A DNA stretch of 64,000 nt from Microglena sp. YARC (GCA_022414725.1 CM039465.1:25077962-25141961), one strand, 5' to 3'. Positions 31,226 through 43,489 are shown, numbered from the stretch's first letter. Translations and numbers: made by a program. Notes: generated by a model not told the origin, from the sequence alone.

Positions 31226-31228
31226 CCT

Positions 31229-31890
31229 ATTGGCTGCTTCCCTTGTGGCTGCTCCCTTGTTGGCTACTTCCCTGCTGGCTGCTTCCCTGTTGGCTGATTC
31301 CCTTGTGGCTGCTTCCCTTGCGGCTGCTTCCCAATCAGCTGCTGCCCAGTCTGCTGCTGCCTTGACGGCTACGTTCCTGTCGGCTGCTGCCTTGACAGCT
31401 GATTCCCTTGTCAGCTGCTTCCCTTGCAGCTTCTTCCCTGTCAGCTGCTTCCCAGTCGGCTGCTGCCTTGATGGCTGCTGCCCTGTCAGCTGCTTCCATT
31501 TCGGCTGCTGCCTTGAAGGCTGCTGCCCTGTCAGCGGCTTCCATGTCGGCTGCTGCCTTGATGGCTACTTCCCTGTCAGCTGCTTCCATGTCAGCTGCTA
31601 CCTTGAGGGCTGCTGCCCTGTCAGCTGCTTCCCAGTAGGCTGCTACCTTGATGGCTGCTGCCCTGTCAGCTGCTTCCATGTCGGCTGCTGCCTTGGCGGC
31701 TGCTGCCTTGTCGCCTGCTTCCCAGTTGGCTGCTTCCAAGTAGGCTGCTGCCTTGACGGCTGTTGCCCTGCTGTCAGCTGCTTCCCTGTTGGCTGCTTCC
31801 ATATCGGCTGCTGCCTTGATAGCTGCTTTCCTTGTGGCTGCTTCCCTGTTGGCTGCTTCCTTGTTAGCTTCTTCCTTGTCGGCAGCTGCC
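31229..31890. repeat. GGCTGCTTCC minisatellite, right part
   Basis: About 50 imperfect 12-15-base units (GGCTGCTTCCCTGTCAGCTG...), continuing the array at 23285-23465. Open frames on both strands are repeat artefacts. Confidence 0.92.
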
Positions 31891-34010
31891 TATACAGCAA
31901 TAATAGGGCCGGTAATAGTTATTTAATGTGGCTTGAGTCCATATGTGTGCATGTGCTACTTGAGTGATTGGGAACATGCTGCCAGCCTTGCTGGATGAAA
32001 TAAAAATTTTAGGGTCAGAATAGTAACCCAAGATTGGGTTGCCTGCCCGCTTATGTCAGAAGAGTGACGCACTCTTTTAATCCTACTCAAAGGAAAAAAA
32101 CCACCAATTGAAATACTGATAAAGGGAATGAGTGAGTGAGGGAGGGAGGAAGGTTGCTGAAGGATTGTCATCATTTCCAAGCAATCAAATGCCACTACCA
32201 GGTTATCACTTAGAATGTCACTAACAATGATCACCTGGGACATACCATCCCACCAAATCACACCACCCGCCCAAAACCACAATCAATAGTTCCCCACTCC
32301 ACCAATACATGCTCATCCCCACCCCACTAAACAGACCCACCAAACCTAACATAAACCACAACCCCCCCCAAAACCTCAACGCCTCAATCCAAACACCCCA
32401 AACGTTGCACAAAGACCCACCAACCCAACCCATCCCCACCCCTAATATCACCCTTACCCACCTTCACTTACAGCCCCATCCCCACTAACACATCCCTACT
32501 TACATCACCACCCCTCCAACCTAGGCCCCTACACACACACCACCAACAACCGTCCAGCCCCCTCACATACAAACACCCCCCACACCCACCGACACCAACC
32601 CACCCCTACCAACCCACCCCGACTTAACCCCCCACCCCTACAAACCCACTCCACCTACCCCCATCAACCCTTCACTACCCTCACCCCCGCAACTACAACC
32701 CCACTCATATACTGTTAAATATATGAATAATGTGTGAAACCGAGACCTAGTATGTTACCAGATAAGATGTACCACGGTCGGTTAAATACTTGAGCTTCTA
32801 GCCTTTCTTGTTATTTACTCATTCACAGCACAGCAATAGTCCTGTATCTTGCGGCCCTCCTTGTCTTACTATATTTCTCTCTCTCACTTGCTACGGCTGA
32901 CACTCCAATTATCAATCTGGCTGCGTCTATCTTCATCACACTACTACCATACTAATACTACCACTACAACTACAACTACTCCCTCTATCCTACCACATTT
33001 AGCTGCTACCATCTCTACCACCACGGCTTGAGGGCTGGCATTATCTATTGATCAAACATGTGACTGGGCCTATGATTGGGCCAAACTATCCACTGCGATC
33101 AAATCTTGGAAATCAAGAATCCAAGCCCGATCTAGACCCCTATATCCCAATCTCAGGTGTGGGAAATGTTTATGGATGTCAGATGCTTGGCTTGGGCATC
33201 GTTCATGCTGATTCAAAACTTGTATGCTTGGAAATATCTTGGGGTAAGCATCATGCATGCTGATTCTAAGCGTTTCAGCGATCTGGACGTAGCGTACATG
33301 CTGCAACCTTTGCCAGATCACCCGGTACCCACTGTCGCCCCAAGGTGGCCCGGGGATTTCCCCCCCCCCCCCCCCCCCCCCCCCGCTATATATAGTATGT
33401 ATATCGGGGGAAATAGATCGCTAGTTTTTACCCGGTTTTAGCAGAATTATCGCTATTAAAGGGTGTACACTTTTTTTGTGTGTTTGCTTTAAATGGCCCT
33501 AAAAAGCACCAAAACGCTGTTCCTGGAGGAGGCTTAGAACCATGTAGCTAAAAAAAACCACTTACAGATTTGAAAATAAAATCACTGAGGTGGCCAGGTC
33601 ACAAGGTCATGGTCAGGTCATTCTCTCTGTTCATGGAGAGCTTGGCAACGGTCAGTGTATAAAGACTATACCCAGAGGTTTATAGACTAGTTTCATCGAT
33701 GTTTCATAAACAATATGCTAACTACTCCGCAGTCTTAACCATGGAAATAAACTAATACAAGCTCAGACTACCCCGACTATTCAGACTACCCTAAACTAGT
33801 GGTCTGAGTGGTTTGGGAGAGTCTGAGTATTTTGGGGTATTTTGGGGTAGTCTGAATATATTGGGATAATCCCTGATTATGTGAAAACTATCCTACTGAG
33901 TTAAAAAACCATTCTGAAACTACAGTGGAACTCAAGGGTTTAGTCATGAAATTAATGTTCTGCTTCTGGTACTAACGTTTTGGGGTTTTGGTCCCAATAG
34001 AGGCAAACGT
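31891..34010. other. Non-coding stretch with a G-poor block and dispersed repeats
   Basis: From 32225 to 32710 the plus strand is almost free of G (CCACCC/CAACCC-type sequence). A C25 run is at 33360-33384, followed by the dispersed repeat shared with 17570-17720 (33385-33520). Open frames near 32850-33440 lack support. At 33730-33880 ACTACCC and GGGTAGTC words form loose inverted repeats. Confidence 0.5.
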
Positions 34011-34017
34011 GTGCATG

Positions 34018-34477
34018 TTGATACCCGGTTGATACCCGGTTGATACCCGGTTGATACCCGGTTGATACCCGGTTGATACCCGGTTGACACCCGGTTGACA
34101 CCCGGTTGATACCCGGTCGATACCCGGTTGATACCCGGTCGATACCCGGTCGATACCCGGTCGATACCCGGTTGATACCCGGTTGATACCCGGTTGATAC
34201 CCGGTTGATACCCGGTTGATACCCGGTTGATACCCGGTTGATACCCGGTTGATACCCGGTTGATACCCGGTTGATACCCGGTTGATACCCTGTTGATACC
34301 CGGTTGATACCCGGTTGATACCCGGTTGATACCGGGTTGATACCCGGTTGATACCCGGTTGATACCCGGTTGATACCCGGTTGATACCCGGTTGATACCC
34401 GGTTGATACCCGGTTGATACCTTGTTGATACCCGGTTGATACCCTGTTGATACCCGGTTGATACCCGGTTGATACTA
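34018..34477. repeat. 11-bp minisatellite GATACCCGGTT
   Basis: About 42 tandem copies of the 11-mer, with a few variants (GACACCCGGTT, GATACCCGGTC, GATACCCTGTT, GATACCTTGTT). Since 11 is not a multiple of 3, the ORF across it cycles through frames and is not a gene. Confidence 0.97.
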
Positions 34478-34487
34478 CACTTTCAAC

Positions 34488-34876
34488 ATACATACATACA
34501 TACATACATACATACATACATACATACATACATACATACATACATACATACATACATACATACATACATACATACATACATACATACATACATACATACA
34601 TACATACATACATACATACATACATACATACATACATACATACATACATACATACATACATACATACATACATACATACATACATACATACATACATACA
34701 TACATACATACATACATACATACATACATACATACATACATACATACATACATACATACATACATACATACATACATACATACATACATACATACATACA
34801 TACATACATACATACATACATACATACATACATACATACATACATACATACATACATACATACATACATACATACA
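34488..34876. repeat. CATA tetranucleotide tract (about 97 copies)
   Basis: Uninterrupted CATA repeat starting 11 bases after the 11-bp minisatellite. The inverse tract (GTAT) lies at 35687-35846. Confidence 0.98.
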
Positions 34877-35030
34877 GTGTGCGATGCATGTTGGCTCAAA
34901 GGAAGCATCACCAGGGTGGAAGCTTGCCTAGTTAGATGTTGGTCAATGTGCATGGCCAGCTGTTGCAGCTTGGTGGAATGGTGGGTGGTGGGAAGTCGAA
35001 GCGTGCAAGGCAAGTTGTTGCATCCCACCA

Positions 35031-35330
35031 AGTAATTGGACCGTGGGTGGTGGGTGGTGGGTGATGAGTAAGAGTGGAGGTTGAGGTGTATGTTGCTTCC
35101 CACCAGGTAATTAGGCCGTGGGTGGTGGGTGGTGGGTGATGAGTAAGAGTGGAGGTTGAGGTGTATGTTGCTTCCCACCAGGTAATTAGGCCGTGGGTGG
35201 TGGGTGGTGGGTGATGAGTAAGAGTGGAGGTTGAGGTGTATGTTGCTTCCCACCAGGTAATTAGGCCGTGGGTGGTGGGTGGTGGGTGATGAGTAAGAGT
35301 GAAGGTTGAGGTGTATGTTGCTTCCGACCG
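35031..35330. repeat. 75-bp tandem repeat, four units
   Basis: Units contain GTAATTAGGCCGTGGGTGGT, GGGTGATGAGTAAGAGTGGA and GTATGTTGCTTCCCACCAG. Units two to four are nearly identical, so amplification is recent. It lies just upstream of the exon at 35357. Confidence 0.93.
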
Positions 35331-35356
35331 AACTGACGCATGCCTCCTTCTTTTAG

Positions 35357-35645
35357 GAAAGATGCGCCAGTGCATGCCAATTTGAAACCAGCTTTGGCGT
35401 CTTCTGCAAGTGCTTTTCAAACTGTTGCCATGGCGGCAACAAAATGGGGGACGGAGAAAAAGGGGCCCGTGCTCCTTTTTATTGAGGCAAAAAAAATGAA
35501 GGAGAACCTGTTCTTGCTACACCTGCAGCTTACCAACGCTATGCATGACCTTAATGCCGTGGTGTCTCTCTCCCTCTTCTTGAAGCAGCAGGTGCAAATA
35601 GAGTGGTATGCATTAGGACGGATGGCTTGCACCTTCAACCTGCCA
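35357..35645 (+). CDS. Exon of an unrecognised helical protein
   Basis: Acceptor CTTCTTTTAG|G at 35356 and donor CCA|GTAAGT at 35646 enclose 96 full codons with one base before them. The translation is amphipathic: NLKPALASSASAFQTVAMAA, then TKWGTEKKGPVLLFIEAKKM, LHLQLTNAMHDLNAVVS and LFLKQQ. The pattern (W..K.G.L.F..A......L..L...L..A..DL) resembles the four-helix bundle found at the N-terminus of MLKL-like and related kinase proteins; that is pattern reading, not a match. Neighbouring exons are not found, because tandem repeats occupy both sides. Confidence 0.55.
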
Positions 35646-35686
35646 GTAAGTGATAAGTACACAACAACATTTCCATGGCACATAAT

Positions 35687-35846
35687 TTGTATGTATGTAT
35701 GTATGTATGTATGTATGTATGTATGTATGTATGTATGTATGTATGTATGTATGTATGTATGTATGTATGTATGTATGTATGTATGTATGTATGTATGTAT
35801 GTATGTATGTATGTATGTATGTATGTATGTATGTACGTATGTATGT
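35687..35846. repeat. GTAT tetranucleotide tract
   Basis: About 40 copies starting 40 bases after the donor at 35645 and running into the dispersed repeat TACAGTCCAGGGGTAGGCC (35848 on), which has GTATGT at its start in the copy at 21048 too. The tract may have grown from that end. Confidence 0.97.
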
Positions 35847-36002
35847 TACAGTCCAGGGGTAGGCCAAATAGGCTAAAGGGACTTGCCAAACTGTATAGGA
35901 AGTAAGGGCTTAAAAAGAAAAAGCACTGATGAACCGAACCCCAAACAATTGTTTAACTGACGGGGGACACTGACGACAACCCAATTAAACTACATGACGT
36001 AC

Positions 36003-36184
36003 GTGGCTTTCTCCAGGATGCTCTTGATTGAATTCAGAATGCTCCCAAGGCTAGACACACGCGCCTTCAGCAGCTGGGTTACTTTGATGTTGGCTTTGGC
36101 TGCATCCAGGGATTCGATAGCCCACTTGCCAATAGTCAGGCATGTTGCAATAGGTAATCCGAATGCCCCAGAAACGTCAGCTAT
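36003..36184 (-). CDS. Exon of an unrecognised helical protein, opposite strand
   Basis: On the minus strand, acceptor CGTATGCAG|ATA at 36185 opens IADVSGAFGLPIATCLTIGK followed by WAIESLDAAKANIKVTQLLK and RVSSLGSILNSIKSILEKA. It ends at a good donor (GCCAC|GTACGT at 36002), or reads on to TAG at 35992-35990. The spacing of A/K/N and L residues is like the first helices of MLKL-type bundles, while the plus-strand exon at 35357-35645 resembles the later helices. They face each other, so they belong to two genes or to one gene disrupted by an inversion. Confidence 0.45.
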
Positions 36185-36202
36185 CTGCATACGGATCGGC
36201 AA

Positions 36203-36345
36203 ATCATATGATGTTGACCAAATGCGAGTATGATATCTTACAAATTGCATCATATGATATTGTATATAAATGGTAGCTTTGGCCTAGTCAGACTGCCAGC
36301 ATCATATGATATTATATGATGACATGATATCATATGCTATTATAT
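36203..36345. repeat. ATCATATGAT-type palindromic dispersed repeat, copy 3
   Basis: Best preserved copy: ATCATATGATGTTGACCAAA, TATATAAATGGTAGC, CCTAGTCAGACTGCCAGC, ATGACATGATATCATATG. It starts about 20 bases upstream of the minus-strand exon acceptor. Confidence 0.65.
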
Positions 36346-37884
36346 TTCCGTTCCCTTTATCAGTAGCACAATATACGCATGATGGACAAGCACTTAGTAG
36401 TGCGTGTATTGGGTGTGGGGAATAGAGCGGTGTGTCAGTCAAGCATTGGAGTGTGTGGAGTGGTGTGTGAAGTATGTAATGGTGTGTAGAGTGTGTATTG
36501 GCCCAGCCATGGTATTGTTTGTAGGGGGCGTGTGTAGGTTTGTGTAGTGTGCGTGTCAATCCAGCCATGTAGGCGGCCTGCACTTTCTTGTATGGGTGGT
36601 GAGTAAAGTCTGAAGTGGTGTGAACATTGGTTGTGTAGTGTGTGCATACTGTATTAAGGGCACCTGGAGGCGCATCCCGATTGAAATTTTATAATTAATA
36701 AAGAATTACATCAAATTTACTTGGATTTACTTGGATTTACTTGGATTTAAATTTGATAATGACATATTTTGTTGTGGCAATCTGCATTGCTCATTGTGGT
36801 AGGTGAATAGGATTACAAGTTGGCTGCAGCCTGATTCGAAGTGCACCATGAGATAGTGATGATCAAAGTGGGTGTTTGAAAACGCGTACAACCCATAAAT
36901 GTGAAATATGTGAAGTTTGGAGCGTTGTGGAATACACATCACTTCCACCAGAACTGTGTTTGGCGTTTTAATATGATCATATGTGGTCCCAGGTGTGATC
37001 CCATGCATTTTGCGTGAGCATGCATGGTCAAGTTATTCATGCACGAATATGATTTACGGGTAAATTACGTAATTGTTTTTTTTTGAAAAAGTACAATTTG
37101 TTACGAGTGAGATTCGAACCCGCGACCTGGGATAACATTGTTCGAGATATACGGCCAACGGCAGTTCGCGTGACTTGCCCCTGCCAACCCCACGCACGGC
37201 CCTGACGTGAGCTCCGTGTGCTAATTTTAGCAGAAGTGCCGAAGGGGACTGTTTCGTCGATTGTGATGCTGATATGTTTTCGCCAGACACCGTTGTGAAA
37301 GGTCACGGCAACGGGAGTTCGAGTTCCACTGCCGGAAGACAGTGGGCGTCTCGAGTCCGTTCTTTCGAGGGCGATAATTTTCCACTGCCAGGGCAAGTGC
37401 CTCTTGTAATATTTTTATTTTTTCGCCTCAATTTTTTGTCAACAATTCTGCTCCCACACCCATGTATGCGCGCATGTTTGGATGGTACAAATTTGAAATG
37501 TTGAAAAAGGTGTCCAATTGTAGCTTTTGGCCCAAAACACTAACATTGGCTCCTTTGATCTCAAGTATTTGGTGTGTCTCCATGAAACCTGAAAATGTTA
37601 TTTTGTGGCTAAACGGACCAAAGAACGAACGGACATTTTAATTGATGTAATCACTGCTTCAAAATAATCTTGAGATTTGTTTCATTCGGGTATATCGACC
37701 ATGTAGGTTTGTACAGCGGGAGAGTCAAAGTGTGTGTAGTCTAACATCGTGGTTGTGACCAGGTATTTTCTTTATAGTTCAAAAAGTGATAATCCTGTAG
37801 ATTTTTGTCTTTAGAAGTCCTCGGACAGGATCCTTATAACGATATCTAGCGCATATGGGCACAAGGTAGTGGGAGGCAGTGTAT

Positions 37885-37948
<64 letters not shown>
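37885..37948. repeat. Poly-G run (64)
   Basis: Longest homopolymer of the window, uninterrupted, between GTGTAT and AACTGACCG. Confidence 0.92.
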
Positions 37949-37949
<1 letters not shown>

Positions 37950-39160
37950 ACTGACCGTCGTCAGGATCTCCATAGCAGTTGAATCCGATCCTTCATCCAC
38001 ACTTAGTATAGCGAATTAATTTACACCAGTGTGAGGGTTCAAGAAGTCCACTCGTTTAATTCATTCCTCAGCGTCCGAGATCTCCACTATCCTTTGGGGC
38101 GCGATGTCTGGATTTCGAGCAGGTCGATAATTGGTGGACTGCTTCAACGCGAAACTGTTGAAATAATGTCGTCACGGGCGTGGTCGAGAGAAATCAGCGT
38201 TCAGAAATGAAGAACGCCAGGAGGCGTGGGTAATATAATCGAGGTAATTCTCCTGTCAAGTTAGATAATCATTTCATGACATATGACAGCCTGAAGTTGA
38301 CAGTTGCTGACTGGACCGAACCCCCCTGAAAACCTATCTCGTCACTGCACTGTTGAAGGAAAAGTCGGATGGAGACGGTAGCAGAGCATACCGGGACTGA
38401 TCACTATGTTGATAATCGTTGTTACAAGAAAAGAAACCCTTAGGATATATATAGCCCAGACTTGCTATACAGTTGCTGCGGCACACATACCAAACATGCT
38501 ACAGTGCTATCGTAACAAACAGCTTCCTATGAATCTCCGGGAGAAATGATAGGACCAGCTATGAATCACACTTCGCAGATGGCAGTATGGCACCAGTCCA
38601 GCTTACGGGCCTGACGCTAGTCAATGGCTTCGGCCTTGCGCGCCACAGCATAGCTAACATCAACATGTGGCTTGACGAGGCACACCTATCATCACCACTC
38701 CTCTTTGTGGTCAGCCACCTACAGACATAACACACATATCTTGCATATGCAATTCAAACTCATACACAAAGCAGCAACATGAGGTAACTCTGAATTTCTG
38801 TATTCCTAGTCAGAAATAACAGTTTCACTTCTTGAAATAACTTCACTCCTCAAATGAAGTCAGTCTACACAATCTGTTCACAGCTGAAAATACATGGGTG
38901 AAACATAGCTAATCTCCTCAATAGGAATAATATGCCTACATTTCACACAAAACACAAAAAAGCTTTCAAGCTCGCAAGTCCACGACCTATGCGTTAGGGA
39001 CCAGCATGGTGGGGTTTTATTCGATTTCTTTATTGTAGCCTGAGTAACCATGTATGTAAATGTGTAAAACAAACATTGGTAAAAATTGATATGGCAGATT
39101 GTTGTGGGAAGAAGCAGGAGTACAAACAAAAAAGCTGCATACGTAGAGCCTTAAAACCTG

Positions 39161-39161
<1 letters not shown>

Positions 39162-39200
<39 letters not shown>
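39162..39200. repeat. Poly-C run (39)
   Basis: Uninterrupted C tract between CCTGA and TTCAAATG. Confidence 0.92.
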
Positions 39201-39435
39201 TTCAAATGTAAGTACCTTTTTTTGTTACAACTTATATACGGATTCAGAGATTTTACAGTATGGTGAACACAATGACGTCCTTAGATGTGTAGTGCAGCAA
39301 TCGCACGATAGGAAAAATCAGTTATAATCAATCTAAAACGCAATTACAAAACAAAACGGTGCACATGGTCTGTTTTTCGTTATCATTATTCTGGTCTGGT
39401 CGTTGCCCCTTCAGGCCTATCTGCCTGACTTCAAC

Positions 39436-39752
39436 TGTTATTGTCCGTTGCGTCGGACACTGAGTTGGCATAGTGCACGCGTGGTCCTGGTGCTCCAGGA
39501 CCCGGGTTGCCTGCCGCCAGGCCATAGGCTAGCTATGGCCTGCACGTGTCTTCAGAAACTTCCTGGAGACTTCCTTTTCTATATAGCCGCACGAGTTGCG
39601 ATGTTAAGCGATCTGCTCCTTCAGTCTTCACTGTGTAACGACTCTATCGATTGAAAGGTTATCGGCCCGACCGCTACCCGCAGACAGCGTCCCTGCGCCC
39701 GTGCCAAGTGGATCTTCAGCCCTGCACAAGGTGACAGTTTTCCCTCAGACTA
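39436..39752 (+). repeat. 5' LTR of the non-autonomous LTR element
   Basis: Begins TGTTATTGTC and ends CCCTCAGACTA. It pairs with 48548-48857 over its length, with about ten substitutions and one 9-base insertion near the start. TATATAGCC at about 39581 is a plausible promoter TATA box. The copies have diverged, so the insertion is not recent. Confidence 0.88.
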
Positions 39753-40008
39753 GCTCGACGGCTTGAGTACTGCTTTTGGCCCTGGATTGCCTACATGTTC
39801 ACGTGAGGAATGTAACCTGCGCTGCCTCGCCTACTGCCCACACAACTCTCCTGTTGTCTCTACCATCCGTCCAAGACGAAACGTAGACGCAGTCCAGGAG
39901 TCTGAGTAGATCTTTGACGTGAGTTGTACACTCATCAGATCACACACAGCGTTGCGCAATCCTCTAAGATTGCTTGAGCCACGGAGATTCAACCCTGCAC
40001 ACCCTCGT

Positions 40009-40009
<1 letters not shown>

Positions 40010-40053
<44 letters not shown>
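40010..40053. repeat. Poly-C run (44) in the LTR element leader
   Basis: Uninterrupted C tract between the 5' LTR and gag. Confidence 0.92.
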
Positions 40054-40056
<3 letters not shown>

Positions 40057-40294
40057 ATCCCACCCTCTGATTCCGTCACCCCTTACCCACTCTCCCTGCT
40101 ACTATAATCACCATTTCAGACCACCAGGACCTATTTGGTTCCCCGTTTGTTGTCAACACTCCCTCACCACTACCTCCGAATCGCACACCCAAGACTGAAG
40201 CCCGACAAGCTTCACACCCGGATTACCCACAGGCCGGTTTGTTAACCCGGTGTGAAGACCAAGACCCCAAGACCCTAGCGCCGTGAAAGACATC

Positions 40295-41445
40295 ATGGCA
40301 ACACCAGTCAAGCCCCCTGCACTCATCTTCGACGGCACACCTACTACTCCCTGGCACAAGTTTGGACCCTTCCTCCTCCGTCACCTCAGGTCCCACCCTG
40401 GGTGCATCTCCGTTGCCATTGAGGCAGCGAAGAACGTACCCCCAAACGGTGAGCCAGCAACAGCTGACGGATACCCATTGGAGGACTCTCATTACCCGAA
40501 TTTGGACCACACTAATGCAACTATTGTGGCTCGTGCTGTTCCTCACCCAATCAACATGGCAAATAATGCTGTCGCTTTCAATGAGATCCTCAAGCACTGC
40601 TCAGAACCTATCCAACAGGCCATACTTGCAAACACTGACGTCGCTGCGAAAGCCTACAGGTTCCTCAAGCTCACATATGGAAGAACGGAACTCTGACCTG
40701 GAAACAGGTGCAGTGCGATCCATGTATAACCTCAGTATGACTACTACTGAGCCACTGCAGGTTTACCTCTCTCGCAGCTATGAGCTGTTTACCTTGCTTC
40801 CCCACGCAAATGGGACAAGCAACACATCCATCCCTGCTTTTCTTAGCATCATTGTCCAGGGACTTGCAGCTCGCCCGGAGTACAATGGTTTCAGGTTCTC
40901 CTTCTACAACTCTGTCTGCCCTGACTTTGCCTCATTCCAGACACAGATCATCAGGTACCAGGTCTCCAACCAAATATCTGACTCCAACATCTCCCTAGAA
41001 GAGAAAGAGCAAATGGCAGCTGCTGCCTTCCAAGGACGCCCAAGTAAGGAAGGACCGTATCCCATCTACCCAGATGACCTGCTGGAACTGCAATGGTTTT
41101 GGGCACAACTCCCTCACTTGCCCCAGTGCCTCCACTGAACTGAAGTACAGGCCTCCTCCGTTTTCATCCACATCTGGCCATAGGGGATCTCCATCACCCC
41201 CCAAGGATACAGCTAGGAGGTCCTCCAGCAAATCCAAGTCACCTAGGAGAGACCACAGGAACTCCAACAGAGACCCCAAGAGACACAGCCGCCGTGACAG
41301 ACGTGGGCATGCCCATGTGGCAGATTATGACTGCTCTACCTCTCAGTCCAGCACAGACAATGAGGATCCTACCAAATATACGCAATCTAAAACGTCTACA
41401 GTTTGGCCTGCGAAGTCGTTTAAAAAAGAGACCGATTTGCTTTAA
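40295..41445 (+). pseudogene. gag of the non-autonomous LTR element, frameshifted
   Basis: Starts at ATG 40295 (MATPVKPPALIFDG). The frame shifts at about 40680 and again near 41070, so three segments are needed. The order is that of copia gag: an N-terminal helical part (FNEILKHCSEPIQQAILANT), a capsid-like part (MTTTEPLQVYLSRSYELFTL, FRFSFYNSVCPDFASFQTQI), then one zinc knuckle CWNCNGFGHNSLTC (C-x2-C-x4-H-x4-C) at about 41080-41120 and a basic Ser/Arg tail (SRRDRRGHAHVADYDC). It is cut off near 41390 by the nested element. Confidence 0.8.
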
Positions 41446-42471
41446 ACTAGCAAGCTGAACTCGCTTAAGATGTCTCTAAACGCCGTTTATAGCACGTTCA
41501 AGCGTTTTAGCGGTTTAAGATCGCTAAACCTATGCTCGGTTAAAGGTGGCTTAGAGTGATCGTTTATAGGAGTTTAGTGGTTCAGGATCGTTTAATATCC
41601 TTAATCCTGGACTAGTTTAAGCTATTTAAGCGTGATCGTTTACAAGAGTTTAGTGGTTAAGGCCCGATCAATATCCCTAATCCTAGATGCGTTTAATATG
41701 GTTCAGCGTGTTCGCTTAAACCAGTTTAGTGGTGGTTTAAGGCTCTTGAAATGGGTCATAATATAAAAGTGGGGGCGGGGGACACGGTTTCGGATTTATT
41801 CATGGTCGTGTTACATTGTAAAACCAATTGGGAAATACATTAAAAGCCACTCCACTTGTGGCTAGTTATGTAATATCCTTCAAAACATAGTACTAGACAG
41901 TAGTACTAGACAGTATAGTCGGATAGTATATATCGGTACTGGAGTAGTAAATACATATCCAAGCAAGTCAAGCTAACCAGCAATTTGGCTGCTGCTATGT
42001 AACCAATGCCGTCTACGGCACTCAAAACAAATGATTACCACGAAAATGTTAACTCGAACAAATCGCTATCACCCAAGCCAAGCCAAGTCAATTCAAGCAA
42101 AGATAGGTCAAGCCAAGGGTACGAACCAAGCAAGTGCAAGTCACTACCAACTAGCCTTGCAATGGTCCTAGGTACAAATATAAACCTTAGCTACTAGCTT
42201 GGCCTATCTATCTAAGCTCGGTCTCCATGGTCTTCCTCCAGCCCCCCATAGTAAGCTTGTCGGTCGGCGGGAAAAGGATGCCGGCCAACGGCCACCTAAC
42301 TTCTTTGCCCTGCAAAAATGGATGCGTTCGTGAGTTAGAGGAATGAATAAAACACAATGCAACTCAGAAAGCCAGTCAATCAAGCTAGTCAAGTAAGCCA
42401 GTCAATCAACCAATCACTTGGCGAGTGAGTTAGTCACCAAGAAGTTAGTAAAACAAACAGTCATTCTTTTA

Positions 42472-42830
42472 GTGTAAACCTATCCCCACATACACGCACA
42501 ACCACATCTCATTAGGACTAGCCGTGATGTGCTGGCCTTACTGAGTAAACCTACACCCACACGCACAACCCCATCTCATTAGAACTAGCCGTGATGAGCT
42601 GGCCTTACTGTGTAAACCTACACCCAGAAGCACAACCCCATCTCATTAGGACTAGCCGTGATGAGCTGGCCTTACTGAGTAAACCAAAACCCACACGCAC
42701 AACCCCATCTCATTAGGACTGGCCGTGATGAGCTGGCCTTACTAAGTAAACCTACACGCACAACCACGCACAACCCCATATTGTTAGGATTGGCATTCAT
42801 TAGCCGGCCTTACTTAGTAAACCTACATCC
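42472..42830. repeat. 67-bp minisatellite, about five units
   Basis: Units contain GTAAACCTACACCCACACGC, CCCCATCTCATTAG and TAGCCGTGATGAGCTGGCCT. It ends in CACACCCCACACTCCATACC repeats up to 42900. Confidence 0.93.
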
Positions 42831-43199
42831 CACACCCCACACTCCATACCCCACACTCCATACCACACACCCCGCACCCCACACCCAACACCCCACAAAC
42901 TGTATTGCTTGAAATGTAGGACATGCTTTTTTAAGGAGGACATGCTTCTTGAGAATGGAAAGGAAGCTTGCGGAGGAGACTTCGAGGTTAGTGCTCTATG
43001 CGTCACGGATAGAGTTGTGAGGAAAATGATTGGAGATGATGCAACCACGTTGCCTTCCCTACTATCTTTGGCTAGAGTGTATGGTATGGTGTTGCACAGT
43101 CTACAGTTTTGGGCGGGGGGTGGTGCAAGCTTACTATGAATAGAGCTAGTGAGTTGGAGAATGCATGGGGGAAACTGGCAAGTTATGATGGTATAAGTT

Positions 43200-43292
43200 A
43201 CGAGCGGCTCTTGTCTTAGTATTTGTAACTTCAGGGGTTGGAAGGAGGGTGGGTACAAAGTCAGGTAAGATGGATCGATGGGGTTGACCCCC

Positions 43293-43345
<53 letters not shown>

Positions 43346-43438
43346 CCAGGAGGACGCCATATACGAGAGGCTCTTGTCTTTCTAACTGCAGGGGTTAGCA
43401 GAAGGGTGGGTAGAAAGTTGGGTAAGGTGGATCGAAGG

Positions 43439-43489
<51 letters not shown>

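Larger units (their letters stand above)
36346..39435. other. No gene supported; homopolymer runs
   Basis: GTGTGTAG-rich imperfect repeats at 36390-36640, a triple TTACTTGGATT at about 36717-36750, a G64 run at 37885-37948 and a C39 run at 39162-39200. Open frames across the homopolymers are artefacts. A GTTCGAATCTCAC word on the minus strand near 37115 resembles a tRNA T-arm but has no cloverleaf. Confidence 0.5.

Noticed and set aside
31230..31967. ORFs of 245 and 155 aa across the GGCTGCTTCC array
   Set aside because: Repeat artefacts on both strands; the array is clearly tandem DNA repeat.
34018..34477. CRISPR-like array
   Set aside because: Units are 11 bp without unique spacers and the genome is eukaryotic.
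33972..35253. Long ORFs of repeated CMYV, HTYI and TGYQPGINRVS
   Set aside because: Translations of CATA and 11-bp tandem repeats, open because the units lack stops.
37080..37180. Possible tRNA (GTTCGAATCTCAC on the minus strand)
   Set aside because: Only a T-arm-like word is present; the acceptor stem and A box do not pair or match.
37779..38000. Proline/glycine-rich ORFs over homopolymer runs, also at 39-40, 43 and 63 kb
   Set aside because: Poly-C and poly-G read as Pro or Gly; nothing else in them looks coding.
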